64,000 bases of DNA from Salinibacillus kushneri (lineage in GTDB: Bacteria; Bacillota; Bacilli; Bacillales; Alkalibacillaceae). The DNA lies in assembly GCF_900111405.1 (NCBI RefSeq), contig NZ_FOHJ01000005.1, positions 124,001 to 188,000 of the forward strand, written 5' to 3'. Shown here one piece after another: positions 17,425 through 27,033 of this stretch (position 1 is its first letter; every line of letters starts with the position of its first letter). Below the pieces are notes generated by a model that worked only from the letters and a program-made list of their open reading frames with translations, did not search any database and was not told the origin of the DNA. The position numbers were made by a program, and so were the translations under genes.

Positions 17425-17955
17425 TTACATTCCGACTTCTTCTACTTTCTTGAATATCCTTGAATACATTTCCTTTATGTATTCTTCTGTTTTTTCATCA
17501 TTATACAAACCAAATCCCCAGTATTTTAATGAACCATCTTCCTGATGGTTAAGAACCCCAACAGCATAGCTATTTCCAGGGGTCCATTCCCACGACTCAT
17601 TATATTCTGTATCTTTTACCGTAAAAGGAATATGGTTTTTAGCAGATATAAAAAAGAACGGGATGGCAGAATTTAAGTAATCATCTGCATATTGACTCTC
17701 AGCAGCTTGGGATAGATTTTCTTTCATAATAAAGACCGCATTATAAGAATCTAAATCTTTACTTGTCAATTCTTCAAATGAAATTTCACTGAATCTCACT
17801 TGTTCCTCTTTTATTTTTGGTGTTTCACCAACCACCGCTATTCTTAAATCCTTTTCTTCATACAATTCAAAGTCTGGATTTGGAGAACAAGCTGATAATA
17901 CAACAAATAATGATATGAATAAAAAACATAAACTGGTTGCTTTTATTCCTTTCAT
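17425..17955 (-). CDS. lipoprotein of unknown function
   Basis: 176 aa; signal peptide with lipobox LSAC (Cys23), so attached to the outer membrane leaflet of the cytoplasmic membrane. The mature part contains LRIAVVGETPKIKEEQVRF and YNAVFIMKENLSQA, which suggest a Rossmann-like alpha/beta domain. I do not recognise the family. The neighbouring gene on the same strand is another lipoprotein (DUF4825), but a ~170-bp gap makes a shared transcript uncertain. Confidence 0.75.
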   Translation of the reverse strand: MKGIKATSLCFLFISLFVVLSACSPNPDFELYEEKDLRIAVVGETPKIKEEQVRFSEISFEELTSKDLDSYNAVFIMKENLSQAAESQYADDYLNSAIPFFFISAKNHIPFTVKDTEYNESWEWTPGNSYAVGVLNHQEDGSLKYWGFGLYNDEKTEEYIKEMYSRIFKKVEEVGM

Positions 17956-18076
17956 ATTTATCCTCCTGTTTCAACAAGACAATAGGTCTCCTTGTAATAA
18001 TGGGTTCCTAAACATTTACTGTAATAAAAAGGGGGATAATCCTTCTTTACAATAAGCACCCGTTAGTTCAATATAA

Positions 18077-18334
18077 TGGAGCAAAAATAGATATACAACG
18101 TATCGATTTACGAGAATTTATGATTCAATTACTATTGCCTTTTTATTTGGTTTTTTCATGGATGCAACCTTATTTCTATTACAATTGTTTCCACCATCTG
18201 AAACACTTGTCACTCGATATGTATATTTAATTATCCGTTTATTCGTCTTTTCTATCGGCTTGCTGGGGTATTTTGCAGCGAAAATGCCATTAATGCCTTA
18301 TGATACCTTAACATATGAGATTCCTGTTTGGTAA
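18077..18334 (+). pseudogene. C-terminally truncated remnant of a YczE/YitT-like membrane protein
   Basis: An open frame with no start or ribosome site reads DSITIAFLFGFFMDATLFLLQ, then RYVYLIIRLFVFSIGLLGYFAAKMPLMPYDTLTYEIPVW and a TAA at 18332-18334. The FGFFMD...P.YDTL pattern matches the middle of YczE/DUF6198-type membrane proteins (the PYD motif). Both the N-terminus and the C-terminal half of the family are missing, so it is a dead fragment. It fills most of the otherwise gene-free 17956-18421 stretch. Confidence 0.65.
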
Positions 18335-18421
18335 GGTGCCCTGCACTATATAAAATATCTATAACGATCTTCATCAAGTGTTAATAATTTTTTGACACAC
18401 TTAATATCCATACAGAATCAT

Positions 18422-19297
18422 CTATTTATGGATTTTACTTTCATTATAATAGGATTCAACTAATTGGTTAGCATATAAATTCGCTTCATCAGGATATTCA
18501 ATTTTCAAAGTTTCACATACATCTATCGCTGATTCTCTGAAGATACTCATAGTATTTTTAAGTGCATTCCACACATCTTTTTCTTCATAGTGAGCATATA
18601 GTCTTTTAAATGAATCAATTATATTAGAATCTGCCCACTCTTCAAAAAAGCGAAATCCATGCCAAGTATCAAACTCAACTCCTCTTTTTAATTTTGTTTG
18701 AATTTTAATTATTGATATAAGCAAATTTTTCATGTAAGAATCACAAATCGACTTACCGACTAAGATTTCACCTCTACAAAGTTTTTTTGAAGTCAAAACT
18801 GCATGATACCAAAAATCATGAATAGAATTATTGATTTCTTCTTTAGTTGCCAGATTTATAGATGGTCTAGTACTAATAGCTACCTCAAGAATTGACTCTA
18901 AAAGTTTGTCCTTATCAATTAATAGCTTAGATCCTTTTGAAAAGACTCCAATTGCTTCATTCTGTTCTTCCACTTCTGATATTATTGAGGTCGACAAACA
19001 AGCAAAGTCAACATCTAGACCCCCTTCAAATAAAACTCGACGTTCAGTACCACCACCAACTGCTGTATTTTCAAGAAATGAAATATATGTCTTCCCTATT
19101 TCATGAATCCATTCTTGATTAAAAAGTAAATATTCAGGATTTCTCGAAAAAATGACAAGATCTAGATCAGACCACTTATCAGCAGGCTTAACTCTTCTTG
19201 CTCTAGATCCTACAATTATTGCCGCACGAATATTTTCTTCCTCCTGTGCGTATTTTACAAACCTTTCAATAATTAAATCATACGTTAAATTAATCAT
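18422..19297 (-). CDS. aminoglycoside 6-adenylyltransferase-like (ANT(6)/AadK family) protein
   Basis: 291 aa, the family's usual length. The nucleotidyltransferase signature is GSRARR at 30-35 with the metal-binding D44-x-D46 (WSDLDLVIF), followed by DVDFACL near residue 95 carrying a further Asp. The C-terminal half contains the helical substrate-binding domain (DSYMKNLLISIIKIQ, FRFFEEWAD). Homologues adenylylate streptomycin at the 6 position; chromosomal versions in Bacillaceae give intrinsic low-level resistance, but activity here is unproved. GGGGGATT lies ~11 bases before the ATG. Confidence 0.88.
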   Translation of the reverse strand: MINLTYDLIIERFVKYAQEEENIRAAIIVGSRARRVKPADKWSDLDLVIFSRNPEYLLFNQEWIHEIGKTYISFLENTAVGGGTERRVLFEGGLDVDFACLSTSIISEVEEQNEAIGVFSKGSKLLIDKDKLLESILEVAISTRPSINLATKEEINNSIHDFWYHAVLTSKKLCRGEILVGKSICDSYMKNLLISIIKIQTKLKRGVEFDTWHGFRFFEEWADSNIIDSFKRLYAHYEEKDVWNALKNTMSIFRESAIDVCETLKIEYPDEANLYANQLVESYYNESKIHK

Positions 19298-19539
19298 GAA
19301 CTTATAATCCCCCCATTTTAATAATTTACATAAGGCTACTTCCTTATTTATATAATGAAATGAATATGCTTCTTTAGTTGGTCAAGGCTCAAACCTGCTA
19401 TTGCTGATATAAGAAATACACAAACGCGCTCATTTTCGGTATAGTAAAATCATAGCTCTGCTATTTCCTATACAAGATTTTTCCTTTATCATGTGAAGAA
19501 AACCCTAAATATAGCTCTGAATGGCTAGTACAGAAATGC

Positions 19540-19567
19540 GAAAGGACGCCAAATAAAGATTGGCGTC
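19540..19567 (-). terminator. probable terminator of the AraC-type gene
   Basis: Eight-bp stem GACGCCAA/TTGGCGTC (19548-19567) about 18 bp downstream of the stop; on the minus strand it is followed by CTTTCGCATTT, a weak U-tract. Confidence 0.6.
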
Positions 19568-19584
19568 ACCTTCAATTTCACCTA

Positions 19585-20445
19585 CTATTTTACAGGAATC
19601 CAGATTTCAGAATACAAATCCGGATTGGAGGGATCCTCGTCTGAATACACCTCCAATTCCGGCGTTCCTGCATGTTGGTAGCCACTTGAGGGAAACCATT
19701 CCGAAAAAATCTGCTTCCACACGTTCTGCATAGCATTTGGCATGGGCCCATGAACCTCAAATACTGCCCATTTGGAAGCGGGAATTTCTAACATCGATAA
19801 TCCTTTAGGGCGCTTTCCTTCATAGGACGTGCCTATCCAATAATCAATGGATTTGGAGGTATTTTCAACACATACTCCCAACACTCCTTCAATAGCACCA
19901 TTATTCAACTTGAACAATAATTCATCGGTTCCGTCTGCATTGACCTTTTCCCACATTTTAGGAATACCCTTATTATTCTGTTCATCGACCAATGAAAATT
20001 CCCTTTTAATTCCCGCAATCTTGAATTCCTCCCGTTCAACAATCTTATATTGCATGGGTTCTGCTCCTTTCAAATTCACCTGAATCACCAGGCGGTTATA
20101 GGATTTTAGCTTTCTCTTATTTTTTCTAGCATCACTGGGTGTCACACCATGTTGCCTACGAAAAGCCTTTGAGAAAGCTTCGGGAGTTTCGTAGCCATAC
20201 TTGTGCGCTATGTCAATTACTTTTGCGCTTGTTTCCATTAACTCATGGGCAGCTAAGGTTAGACGGCGCCGGCGAAGATATTCACCTACAGATATATCAG
20301 TCAATATCGAGAAGGTACGCTGAAAGTAAAATACTGAAAAATTTGCTTGCCTGGAAATGTTTTCAATTGATAGGTCATCCAGCAAATGTTCTTCCATATA
20401 GTTTATAGCCGTCTGTATTGACTCAACCCAAGTCATATCGCTCAC
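19585..20445 (-). CDS. AraC-type regulator fused to a GyrI-like ligand-binding domain
   Basis: 286 aa. Residues ~8-105 form the two HTH motifs of AraC proteins (DDLSIENISRQANFSVFYFQRTF and YGYETPEAFSKAFRRQHGVTPSD). Residues ~130-286 resemble the GyrI/effector-binding domain of Rob and BmrR-like proteins (MQYKIVEREEFKIAGIKREF, WAVFEVHGPMP, PELEVYSDEDP). Such N-HTH/C-GyrI proteins sense lipophilic or cationic compounds and switch on efflux genes. The nearest exporter gene, on the same strand downstream in DNA terms at 20.9-22.1 kb, is broken. Confidence 0.92.
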   Translation of the reverse strand: MSDMTWVESIQTAINYMEEHLLDDLSIENISRQANFSVFYFQRTFSILTDISVGEYLRRRRLTLAAHELMETSAKVIDIAHKYGYETPEAFSKAFRRQHGVTPSDARKNKRKLKSYNRLVIQVNLKGAEPMQYKIVEREEFKIAGIKREFSLVDEQNNKGIPKMWEKVNADGTDELLFKLNNGAIEGVLGVCVENTSKSIDYWIGTSYEGKRPKGLSMLEIPASKWAVFEVHGPMPNAMQNVWKQIFSEWFPSSGYQHAGTPELEVYSDEDPSNPDLYSEIWIPVK

Positions 20446-20648
20446 TCCCTATTTAGATAGTAACAAGGCATCACTTTTTAGTCCTGTCATTCTGTGCTTT
20501 CCGGTGACAGCCTATTTAATTGAATTAAAGAAAATACACAGGAGTACCTCAATTGTTTTTGAAACAGATAAAAGGGTATTTCATCCTAAGGTTAATAAAG
20601 CATGAACGCTTTTTTATAGACGTAAAACGCCCGTTTCTTTAAAAGGGA

Positions 20649-20825
20649 GGAGCTGTTAAACATAGGCGTTGTATTCCCCTCCAGTGCGCTCGCTTTCAGC
20701 GGGCGTTCCGGAATCCTCCTTCTTTACGCCCGTGGAGTCTCCGGTATACTGCTCTTCCCGTAGGAATCTCGAGCACACCCCTCTATCAACTTGGTAGAAA
20801 ATAAACGACAAACTTTAACACACCC
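20649..20825 (-). repeat. dispersed Bacillaceae repeat with terminal inverted repeats, copy A
   Basis: This occupies much of the gene-free stretch 20446-20871. Ends are imperfect inverted repeats (GGAGCTGTTAAACATAGGCG at the left; reverse complement of the right end GGGTGTGTTAAAGTTTGTCG). The interior on the minus strand contains CTACCAAGTT, AACGCCCGCTGAAAGCGAG and CACTGGAG. The 43578-43757 copy aligns in the opposite orientation. The interior matches, from memory, a GC-rich repeat scattered in many Bacillus-group genomes. No open reading frame of substance. Confidence 0.75.
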
Positions 20826-20871
20826 AAAAAGTAAGATGATTTGTCAGAGCAAGAAAATTTATGAACATAAG

Positions 20872-22123
20872 TCACCCACTTATTTCAACACGTTCAGTCA
20901 AGCCGTATTTACCAGGATCAATCTCTTTTGACTTCGGCAAGTTCCGCAAATCTTTAACAAAAAACCATACAATTGATACCAGCAATATCCCTAAAGCTGC
21001 CACACTGAAAGTAGCAACACTTCCTATAGATGCACCAACTGCCCCGCCAACCAGCGCTCCCATTGGCATCGCAGACGTTGAAACACTCGTCATTACGGAG
21101 AATGTCCGTGCTAGTAAATGCTTCGGTACAATGCGCTGAATAACCGCGGAAATAAGCACCTCTGTTGCCCCAATTGGAATCGTTGCCGCACCGAACAATA
21201 GGATGCTTAGTAAATTCCACGGTGCCAATACGGATGCCGCCCATAATAAGGCACTTATACAAAAAGCTACAATCTGTATCTTTCCAATTGCAAACCTCTC
21301 CACATACGGCGATAAAAGCGCCCCAACCAAGAATCCACCGGAAAGTGCAGCCATCATATATCCATAGAATGCGGCATCTCCTCTTACATCCGTATAAGCT
21401 GGCATCACTGCCATCGCAGCTCCAAAGGCAAAATTAGCCCCCACCGCTCCGATAAAAAATTTTGCGATGATTGACCCCATCACAAAACGAAAGCCTTCGG
21501 AAAGATCCTTTCCGTATTTATTAAAACAGCAAAACAGCTACCGCAAATGTTACCGCATCCACAAGGTACAAGGTAACTGCCCCTAACATCGCAACCAATA
21601 CCCCCGCTAATCCACTGAAAACCAAATCCAATCCTTGATAGGCGAAAGAAAATGCTGAATTCCCTTTGACAAGATCATTTGGACCAAGAATGCTTGGCAG
21701 AGCAGCCCGTTCCGCTGGAAAAGAAAACTGTCCAACAAAAGCGACGATTGGCATGACAACGAGGACGACTGTAACATTAAGAGCCCCTAAATAGTAAAAT
21801 ACTGGAATGATCAAAACAAGCAAAAGTTCCATGAGTTGTGTCACAACCAGAGTTTTCTTAAGTACCCAGCGATCCACCAGGGGTCCAACAAGGAATTGAA
21901 GCGAGGTGGGGATCATCGTTAAAAATCCAGCCAGTCCGGTATGAAACGTTGAACCCCCCAATTGATGTACTAACCACATAGCCGCTACAGCATAAAGGCT
22001 GTCTCCCGCATTCGTAATCAAACGCCCAATGAATAAACGTGTGAAATTACTATTGCCGAATAATGTCCACAATTGACAACACTCACCTTTTAGAGTTTTT
22101 CTATTTCTATTTTTACTTTTCAA
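20872..22123 (-). pseudogene. MFS exporter, broken in the central loop
   Basis: The N-terminal half (21521-22123) holds six membrane helices with family signatures NFTRLFIGRLITNAGDSLY and FPAERAALPSILG, and stops after AVAVLLF. The C-terminal half (20872-21483, MGSIIAKFFIGAVGANFAFG onward) is in another frame; between them the cytoplasmic loop segment KYGKDLSEGFRFV can still be read. A short deletion or frameshift in the loop joining helices 6 and 7 therefore splits the protein. The true start is probably the TTG near 22072 after AAAGGTGAG. Family relatives are enterobactin-exporter-like (MFS_3) drug exporters. Two half-proteins could in principle assemble, but this is unlikely. Confidence 0.85.
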
Positions 22124-22480
22124 ACTAGCTAGTGAACATTCAATAGAGGGAATTACACTACATCTTAAGACTGATTTTATTTTGAGAAGGGAGTTCTTCC
22201 AACTTAAATTTTGTATAACTTTTAATGTCTTTTCTGTTTCCTCTCTACTAGGGATTCTACCGATTCACCTTGGTGTGCAAAAGCACCCATTACTTGACAA
22301 GATGCTAGTCAAAATGTATCCCAACAAACAATTTCCAGCCCATAACTAAAAATACCAGTCTAGTACACTTCCCCCTAAAATCCGATTAAAGGTTTCCCTT
22401 CTTTTAGAAAAGCCCAGTTAGGCTAATCAAATTTATCTTTTTTTCTTTCATGTGAGTAAAACAATTTCTGATTACGTTTA
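22124..22480. other. gene-free stretch
   Basis: About 357 bp between the broken MFS gene and the HAD gene, both minus strand. I see no coding frame, repeat or clear hairpin. It should contain the former MFS promoter on one side and the HAD terminator on the other, but I cannot point to either with confidence. Confidence 0.5.
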
Positions 22481-23155
22481 TTATGTAAAATAGCTTAATA
22501 ATCTCCCAAAAGAGTTAATCTCGTCATATGGTTTTATGTCGGTATTATTCTTGATCATATGAGGGTTGAACCATATGCCATTTATATTTGCATTTTGACA
22601 ACCACCAATATCCTTTTTTATGTCGTCACCAACGAATAATGCTTCTTCAGGTAGCACATTAAGCTGATTTAATGCTAATTCAAAAATGCGTTTGTCAGGT
22701 TTACTAAATCCCACTTCTTCAGAAATAATTATTTTATCAAAACAACTATTTAAATTAGAGGTAATTATTTTAGCTTTTTGTCTCTGAGTTGAGCCGTTTG
22801 TTATAATTGCAACTTTAACTTGCTTCTTTATAATATTTACGATATTTATAGTATCTTGGTTTATAGAAAAACAATAAGGGAAAGTATGATTCCAAAAATC
22901 TTGAATGTAATTGCGTGGTAATCTATATTTTGGTGGGAATTCATCAAAAAATGATTCCAAAACTTTTACTTTATCACCATTGCCATAGCTTCTATTATCA
23001 TATTCTTTAAATTTTTGTAGCATTTCATTTTTCGCTGAACCTTTTACGTCCTCATAACACTTTTCTGAAATAATTAAAAACATTTTATCTACTGCCTTAT
23101 CCCTATTAAGTAAGGTATCATCTAAATCAAATAGCATTGCTTTATAGCCTTTCAA
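22481..23155 (-). CDS. HAD-superfamily hydrolase (YjjG-like)
   Basis: 224 aa. HAD motif I is D10-x-D12 (LFDLDDTLL), motif II is IITNGST, motif III has the Lys of GFSKPD and motif IV is GDDIKKD. The helical C1 cap between motifs I and II is of the YjjG/pyrimidine-nucleotidase type. Likely activity is dephosphorylation of a nucleotide or sugar phosphate. The start is a TTG at 23155; the internal ATG at codon 7 has AAAGG at better spacing, so the protein may be six residues shorter. Confidence 0.88.
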   Translation of the reverse strand: MKGYKAMLFDLDDTLLNRDKAVDKMFLIISEKCYEDVKGSAKNEMLQKFKEYDNRSYGNGDKVKVLESFFDEFPPKYRLPRNYIQDFWNHTFPYCFSINQDTINIVNIIKKQVKVAIITNGSTQRQKAKIITSNLNSCFDKIIISEEVGFSKPDKRIFELALNQLNVLPEEALFVGDDIKKDIGGCQNANINGIWFNPHMIKNNTDIKPYDEINSFGRLLSYFT

Positions 23156-23285
23156 ATAACTTCAGCCTTTCTCACATTATATAAATAATTCCTATAATCC
23201 CTAGTCAGCACCTTGTAATTTTCGGTTTACCAAAAAATGTAATGTTCAACTATCGACCCTATAGTTGAATAATTGCTATATAATG

Positions 23286-23519
23286 TTAGCTCTGTTTCTC
23301 TTTTTCAAGTAGTTCAATAATTTTATCTAATTTTTGATTAAGATTTTTTAATTCTTTATCATAATTTTCACCACTTTTATTTCTTTTGTAATAGTGGTAA
23401 TACCCATCATTTTTAGGTTTTATAAAGAATGAACGAACTCCATAAAAGATAAAAGCAATTAACATAATAAATACAATATTTATTAATAGCATCCACCCAA
23501 AACTCCCTAATGTCTCCAT
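23286..23519 (-). CDS. small membrane-anchored coiled-coil protein
   Basis: 77 aa. One hydrophobic helix (~10-30) followed by an aromatic linker (YYHYYKRNKSGENYD) and a short coiled coil (LKNLNQKLDKIIELLEKEKQ). The build is close to that of the frameshifted protein at 16.3-16.6 kb, though the sequences differ. AGGGGGAT precedes the ATG. Such anchors are common in Bacillaceae with no known function. Confidence 0.7.
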   Translation of the reverse strand: METLGSFGWMLLINIVFIMLIAFIFYGVRSFFIKPKNDGYYHYYKRNKSGENYDKELKNLNQKLDKIIELLEKEKQS

Positions 23520-23687
23520 ACAACGATCCCCCTATTTTAGTTCAACGGAAATGGACTTATGACTCTTAAGGATATATTTCCTGATACAATTTGGTAGTTC
23601 CCATATTCAGCAATCGGACGATTAGATAATTCCTTGTTTAATTAAATTACCCTTCGTTGTAGTATGAATAAAATTTTCTTTACTTAA

Positions 23688-24029
23688 TTACTCCCAAAAG
23701 CAAACCTGCAATCTATTTTTATCTAAATCATAAAAATCAAAAAACTTATTGTCACCATCATCTTTTAAATCAGTTACTTCTACACCTTTTTCTTTTAGTT
23801 TTACATATGTATTGTTAATATCATTAGTAAAAAAAATCGGATAAGTTGAATTTTCTTGTGAAGATACTCTTCCTTCTTCAATAGTTAATGGAACCCCACT
23901 ATCTCCAATCGTGAATACTTGATAACCTTCCCCCTTAAATACTACTTTAAAACCTAACTCTTGATACCAAACACTCGATTGTTCTATGTTACTAACTGTT
24001 AAACATACTGTATCTATTCTTTCAAACAT
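23688..24029 (-). CDS. VOC family protein
   Basis: 113 aa. Pattern of the glyoxalase/dioxygenase fold: VCLTVSNIEQSSVWYQELGFKVVFK, then a second half ending FFDFYDLDKNRLQVCFWE. The usual first-half metal His is absent (VCLTV), so the protein may be a non-enzymatic binding protein of the fosfomycin/bleomycin-resistance type or use different ligands. AAAGGAG lies well placed upstream of the ATG. Single gene. Confidence 0.85.
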   Translation of the reverse strand: MFERIDTVCLTVSNIEQSSVWYQELGFKVVFKGEGYQVFTIGDSGVPLTIEEGRVSSQENSTYPIFFTNDINNTYVKLKEKGVEVTDLKDDGDNKFFDFYDLDKNRLQVCFWE

Positions 24030-24200
24030 ATAAGTACACTCCTTTAAGTATTTAATAGGTAATTACTTTTATTGAGTAATTTATACCTTTATTTTTTAAG
24101 TAAACTGCCCTGTATTTTAAGTACAGCTCTTCACAAACCCACTCATATTTTAACATAAATATCCATTTTAGAAGATGAAGTTCTTTCACAATCTGGCCCT

Positions 24201-24239
24201 AAAATAAATAAAAGCACATTCCTTGTTACAAAAATGTGC
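24201..24239 (-). terminator. hairpin with U-tract downstream of the molybdoenzyme gene
   Basis: Stem GCACATT/AATGTGC (24214-24239) followed on the minus strand by TTTTATTTATTTT. It lies within the gene-free stretch 24030-24564, about 330 bp past the molybdoenzyme stop, and is the only feature I can support in that stretch; the rest shows no coding frame. Confidence 0.65.
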
Positions 24240-24564
24240 CCTAATGCTTATTCTATTCAATTGTATCTTTGTACTGTACAGTAGTTGTTCTTCCTTACAT
24301 AAGTACCTTTTTATGTTTTTACCGAAAAGGTGTTAAATGGTAAATATACTAAATAATCATCCTCCTCATAAATTCATTCTCGATTATTAAGCCAGCTAAA
24401 AAAAATTATCCCCATATTTTCGGCAATTTGACCTGGGGATTTCACAATTCAACGCGCATCCGACTCAAACACTTCAGGAAACCCATACTACATCATTTTA
24501 TTACCAACTTTCTTTTGAAAAGTTTCTATCCGTAAATGAGTAAGTAGGAAAAAATCACCTGTAT

Positions 24565-27033
24565 CTACTCTTTCTTAAAAGGTAATTCTGCTTGGGAGAA
24601 GTGTGGAAAAATTTGAATATTTCGGTATGGCATATAAGGAGGAATTTCTACGTTTGTGCGAGAAAGTGGTACTTCAATTTGATCTCCAATATCTGCACGA
24701 TAGGGTGGTATCATATGATTGATTTTAGCTAATTCCTCCAATGACAATGCATTAGTTTCTGCAATATCCTCAAAGGTTTGTTTTTCAGAAATCGTGATTT
24801 TATTACGTACTGGTTCAATTTTGCAGGAGCACTGCTTAAAAGTCGGTTGCTTTGATAACGGGTCTGTAAAATCAACAGTAAGTTCATTGGCAGATTGATT
24901 ATTTTCCCACGTTCCATAATGGAACGGTATAAAAACAAGTCCAGGTTGAACCGTGTCAACCACTCGTGCCGGAACGTTTATCGAACCTCTTGGGGAGGAA
25001 ACCTTGACTAGTTCCCCGGGGATAATTCCTAAACTTTCTGCGTCTACAATATTTATCTCCACATATCCTTCGGGAGCTATCATTTGTAAATAAGGAGATC
25101 TACCCGTTTTCGTTCTTGTATGCCAATGCCACACGAGTCTCCCAGTCGTTAGCCAAAATGGATATTCTTGTCTTGGTTGCTCAACTGATGGTACGTAATG
25201 GGTGTCATAGAGAATGGCTCTTCCGTTTGCTTGCATCGATTCAAATTCTTCTTTCGTCCTAGGTCTACCCGTAAATAAATCCTTCCCATAGGTTTGCGCA
25301 TTATCGGGGAAGGTATGGAATTTAAAATCAGAATATAGCCTTGGAGTACCAAGCGGGTGCTTTTCGTCAATAGGCCATCGTAGTCCATTATTTTCTTTCA
25401 GCTTTTCATAAGTGGCAGCACTCATATCACTCGGCCTTCCTTTAGAGACCTTTTTCCATTCCTCGAAGCATTGCTCTGGCGTTTCGTAAGTAATTAGTGG
25501 TTTTCCGTCTTTGGTCTTAAAACCCATTCGTTTTGCAAAATCCAGTAAAATATCAAAATCACTTTTCACGCCATTGGGTGGATCGACCGCCTTTGTTAGT
25601 AGATTGATTGTTCGATCTGCATTTTCCATTGTTCCTTCTTTTTCTCCCCAAATAGCCGGAGGAAGAACAACATCTGCTACTTCGGTTGTTTCCGTTAAGA
25701 AAGGATCCTGAACAACCACAAAAGTATTTTCAAATGCTTTTTTTGCTCTTTGGCGATTTGGTAAAGAGGCCATTGGATTTGTATTAATGTTCCAAAACAA
25801 GCCAACTTTTCCTTTTTCCATTAAATGAACGATTTCCTCAATACCCTTTTCTGGTCCAACTTCTAAGTCTGAAGTATTCACATTCCAAAGTTCTGCCATT
25901 TCCTTAATATGTTTCGGATTACCCGGGTTCCTGTTCCCTGGATACGTACCAACACCACCAACAGTGCGGTTCCCAGAAGAGCTAGGTTGCCCAGCCATAT
26001 GTAACGGACCACTACCGGGCTTGCCAATCAATCCTCTTATTAAATGAATGTTATTAATAGCCACACAGGAACTAGTGGCATCTGCCGATTGGTAAGCACC
26101 TTGAAGTGTGGTACATACCAAAGAGTTTGTTGTACCTATAACATGAGTAGCCATCTCCATGATATGCTCTGGTATTCCAGTTACTTTTGCTGCCAAGGAA
26201 GGTGTCCAAGGTTCGGTAGCCCATTGGATACGTTCAAAACCAACGGTGTGTTCTCGGATAAAATCTTTGTCTATCCAACCGTTTTTTAATAGTAGATGCA
26301 CGATTCCATTTAACAACGCTAAATTGGTTCCAGGCTTTAACTGCAAAAACAAGTCAGCTTCTTTAGCTGTCAGTGTTTTTCTAACATCAACGACAATGAT
26401 GTATGGCTTTCCTGTACGGCGTTTACGCTCCATAATTCGTTCGAAAAACACCGTGCCAGTTTCTGCTGGATTATGACCAAAAAACATGATTGTATCGGTT
26501 AAATCCACATCCTCAAACGAAGCAGGAACACCATCTGCGCCAAACGATTGAAATAGGCACCACTCAGTCGTTGCGGTACACAATCTTGTGTTGGCATCTA
26601 ATAAATGAGACCGTAAACCAGCTCTACCAACCTTAGCAATCGTATAGTAGGTTTCTAGTGTACCTTGACCAGTAGAGTAAAACGCTATCCCATCGGAACC
26701 AATCGTCCGAAGCGTTTCTTTAGTCCTCGTAACAATAAGGTTCATCGCCTCATCCCAAGAAGCAGGCTGCAAGGTACCATCCTTTCTTATTAATGGTGTA
26801 AGTAAACGATCTGGACTATTATTAGCGTACCATTGGTTCTCCCCCTTCGGATCAAGTCGCCCCCGATTTATGTCATGATCTTCATTCCCTTTTATCCCAA
26901 CGATTTTGTTATCTTTTACACCGATATAACAGCCGCAACCAATGGAACAAATGTTACATGTACTATACACCCATTTGTTTACGTCTCCTTGGCTGTATAA
27001 ATTAATATCCATTCTTGATTTCTCCCAATTCAA
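24565..27033 (-). CDS. molybdopterin oxidoreductase, NasA/NarB-like, with altered cluster motif and LysM-like tail
   Basis: 822 aa of the DMSO-reductase superfamily, closest in pattern to soluble nitrate reductases and formate dehydrogenases. The N-terminal cluster motif is C26-x2-C29-x3-C33, but the fourth ligand position holds D61 (GRLDPKG instead of xLCPKG). The Mo-ligating Cys is C152 in NTRLCTATTEW, as in assimilatory nitrate reductases. The MGD-binding C-terminal domain is present (FWLTTGRLVWHWHTRTK, AESLGIIPGELVKV). Residues ~748-790 add a LysM-like segment (FEDIAETNALSLEELAKINHM, IGDQIEVP). No Tat signal, so cytoplasmic. It overlaps the upstream small gene by ATGA. Confidence 0.88.
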   Translation of the reverse strand: MNWEKSRMDINLYSQGDVNKWVYSTCNICSIGCGCYIGVKDNKIVGIKGNEDHDINRGRLDPKGENQWYANNSPDRLLTPLIRKDGTLQPASWDEAMNLIVTRTKETLRTIGSDGIAFYSTGQGTLETYYTIAKVGRAGLRSHLLDANTRLCTATTEWCLFQSFGADGVPASFEDVDLTDTIMFFGHNPAETGTVFFERIMERKRRTGKPYIIVVDVRKTLTAKEADLFLQLKPGTNLALLNGIVHLLLKNGWIDKDFIREHTVGFERIQWATEPWTPSLAAKVTGIPEHIMEMATHVIGTTNSLVCTTLQGAYQSADATSSCVAINNIHLIRGLIGKPGSGPLHMAGQPSSSGNRTVGGVGTYPGNRNPGNPKHIKEMAELWNVNTSDLEVGPEKGIEEIVHLMEKGKVGLFWNINTNPMASLPNRQRAKKAFENTFVVVQDPFLTETTEVADVVLPPAIWGEKEGTMENADRTINLLTKAVDPPNGVKSDFDILLDFAKRMGFKTKDGKPLITYETPEQCFEEWKKVSKGRPSDMSAATYEKLKENNGLRWPIDEKHPLGTPRLYSDFKFHTFPDNAQTYGKDLFTGRPRTKEEFESMQANGRAILYDTHYVPSVEQPRQEYPFWLTTGRLVWHWHTRTKTGRSPYLQMIAPEGYVEINIVDAESLGIIPGELVKVSSPRGSINVPARVVDTVQPGLVFIPFHYGTWENNQSANELTVDFTDPLSKQPTFKQCSCKIEPVRNKITISEKQTFEDIAETNALSLEELAKINHMIPPYRADIGDQIEVPLSRTNVEIPPYMPYRNIQIFPHFSQAELPFKKE

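Noticed and set aside
18831-19122. Plus-strand frames antisense to the ANT(6)-like gene
   Set aside because: Shadow of a well-supported enzyme gene, no ribosome site.
25511-26476. Several plus-strand frames antisense to the molybdoenzyme gene
   Set aside because: The minus-strand gene has clear conserved motifs across this whole region; the plus frames are shadows.
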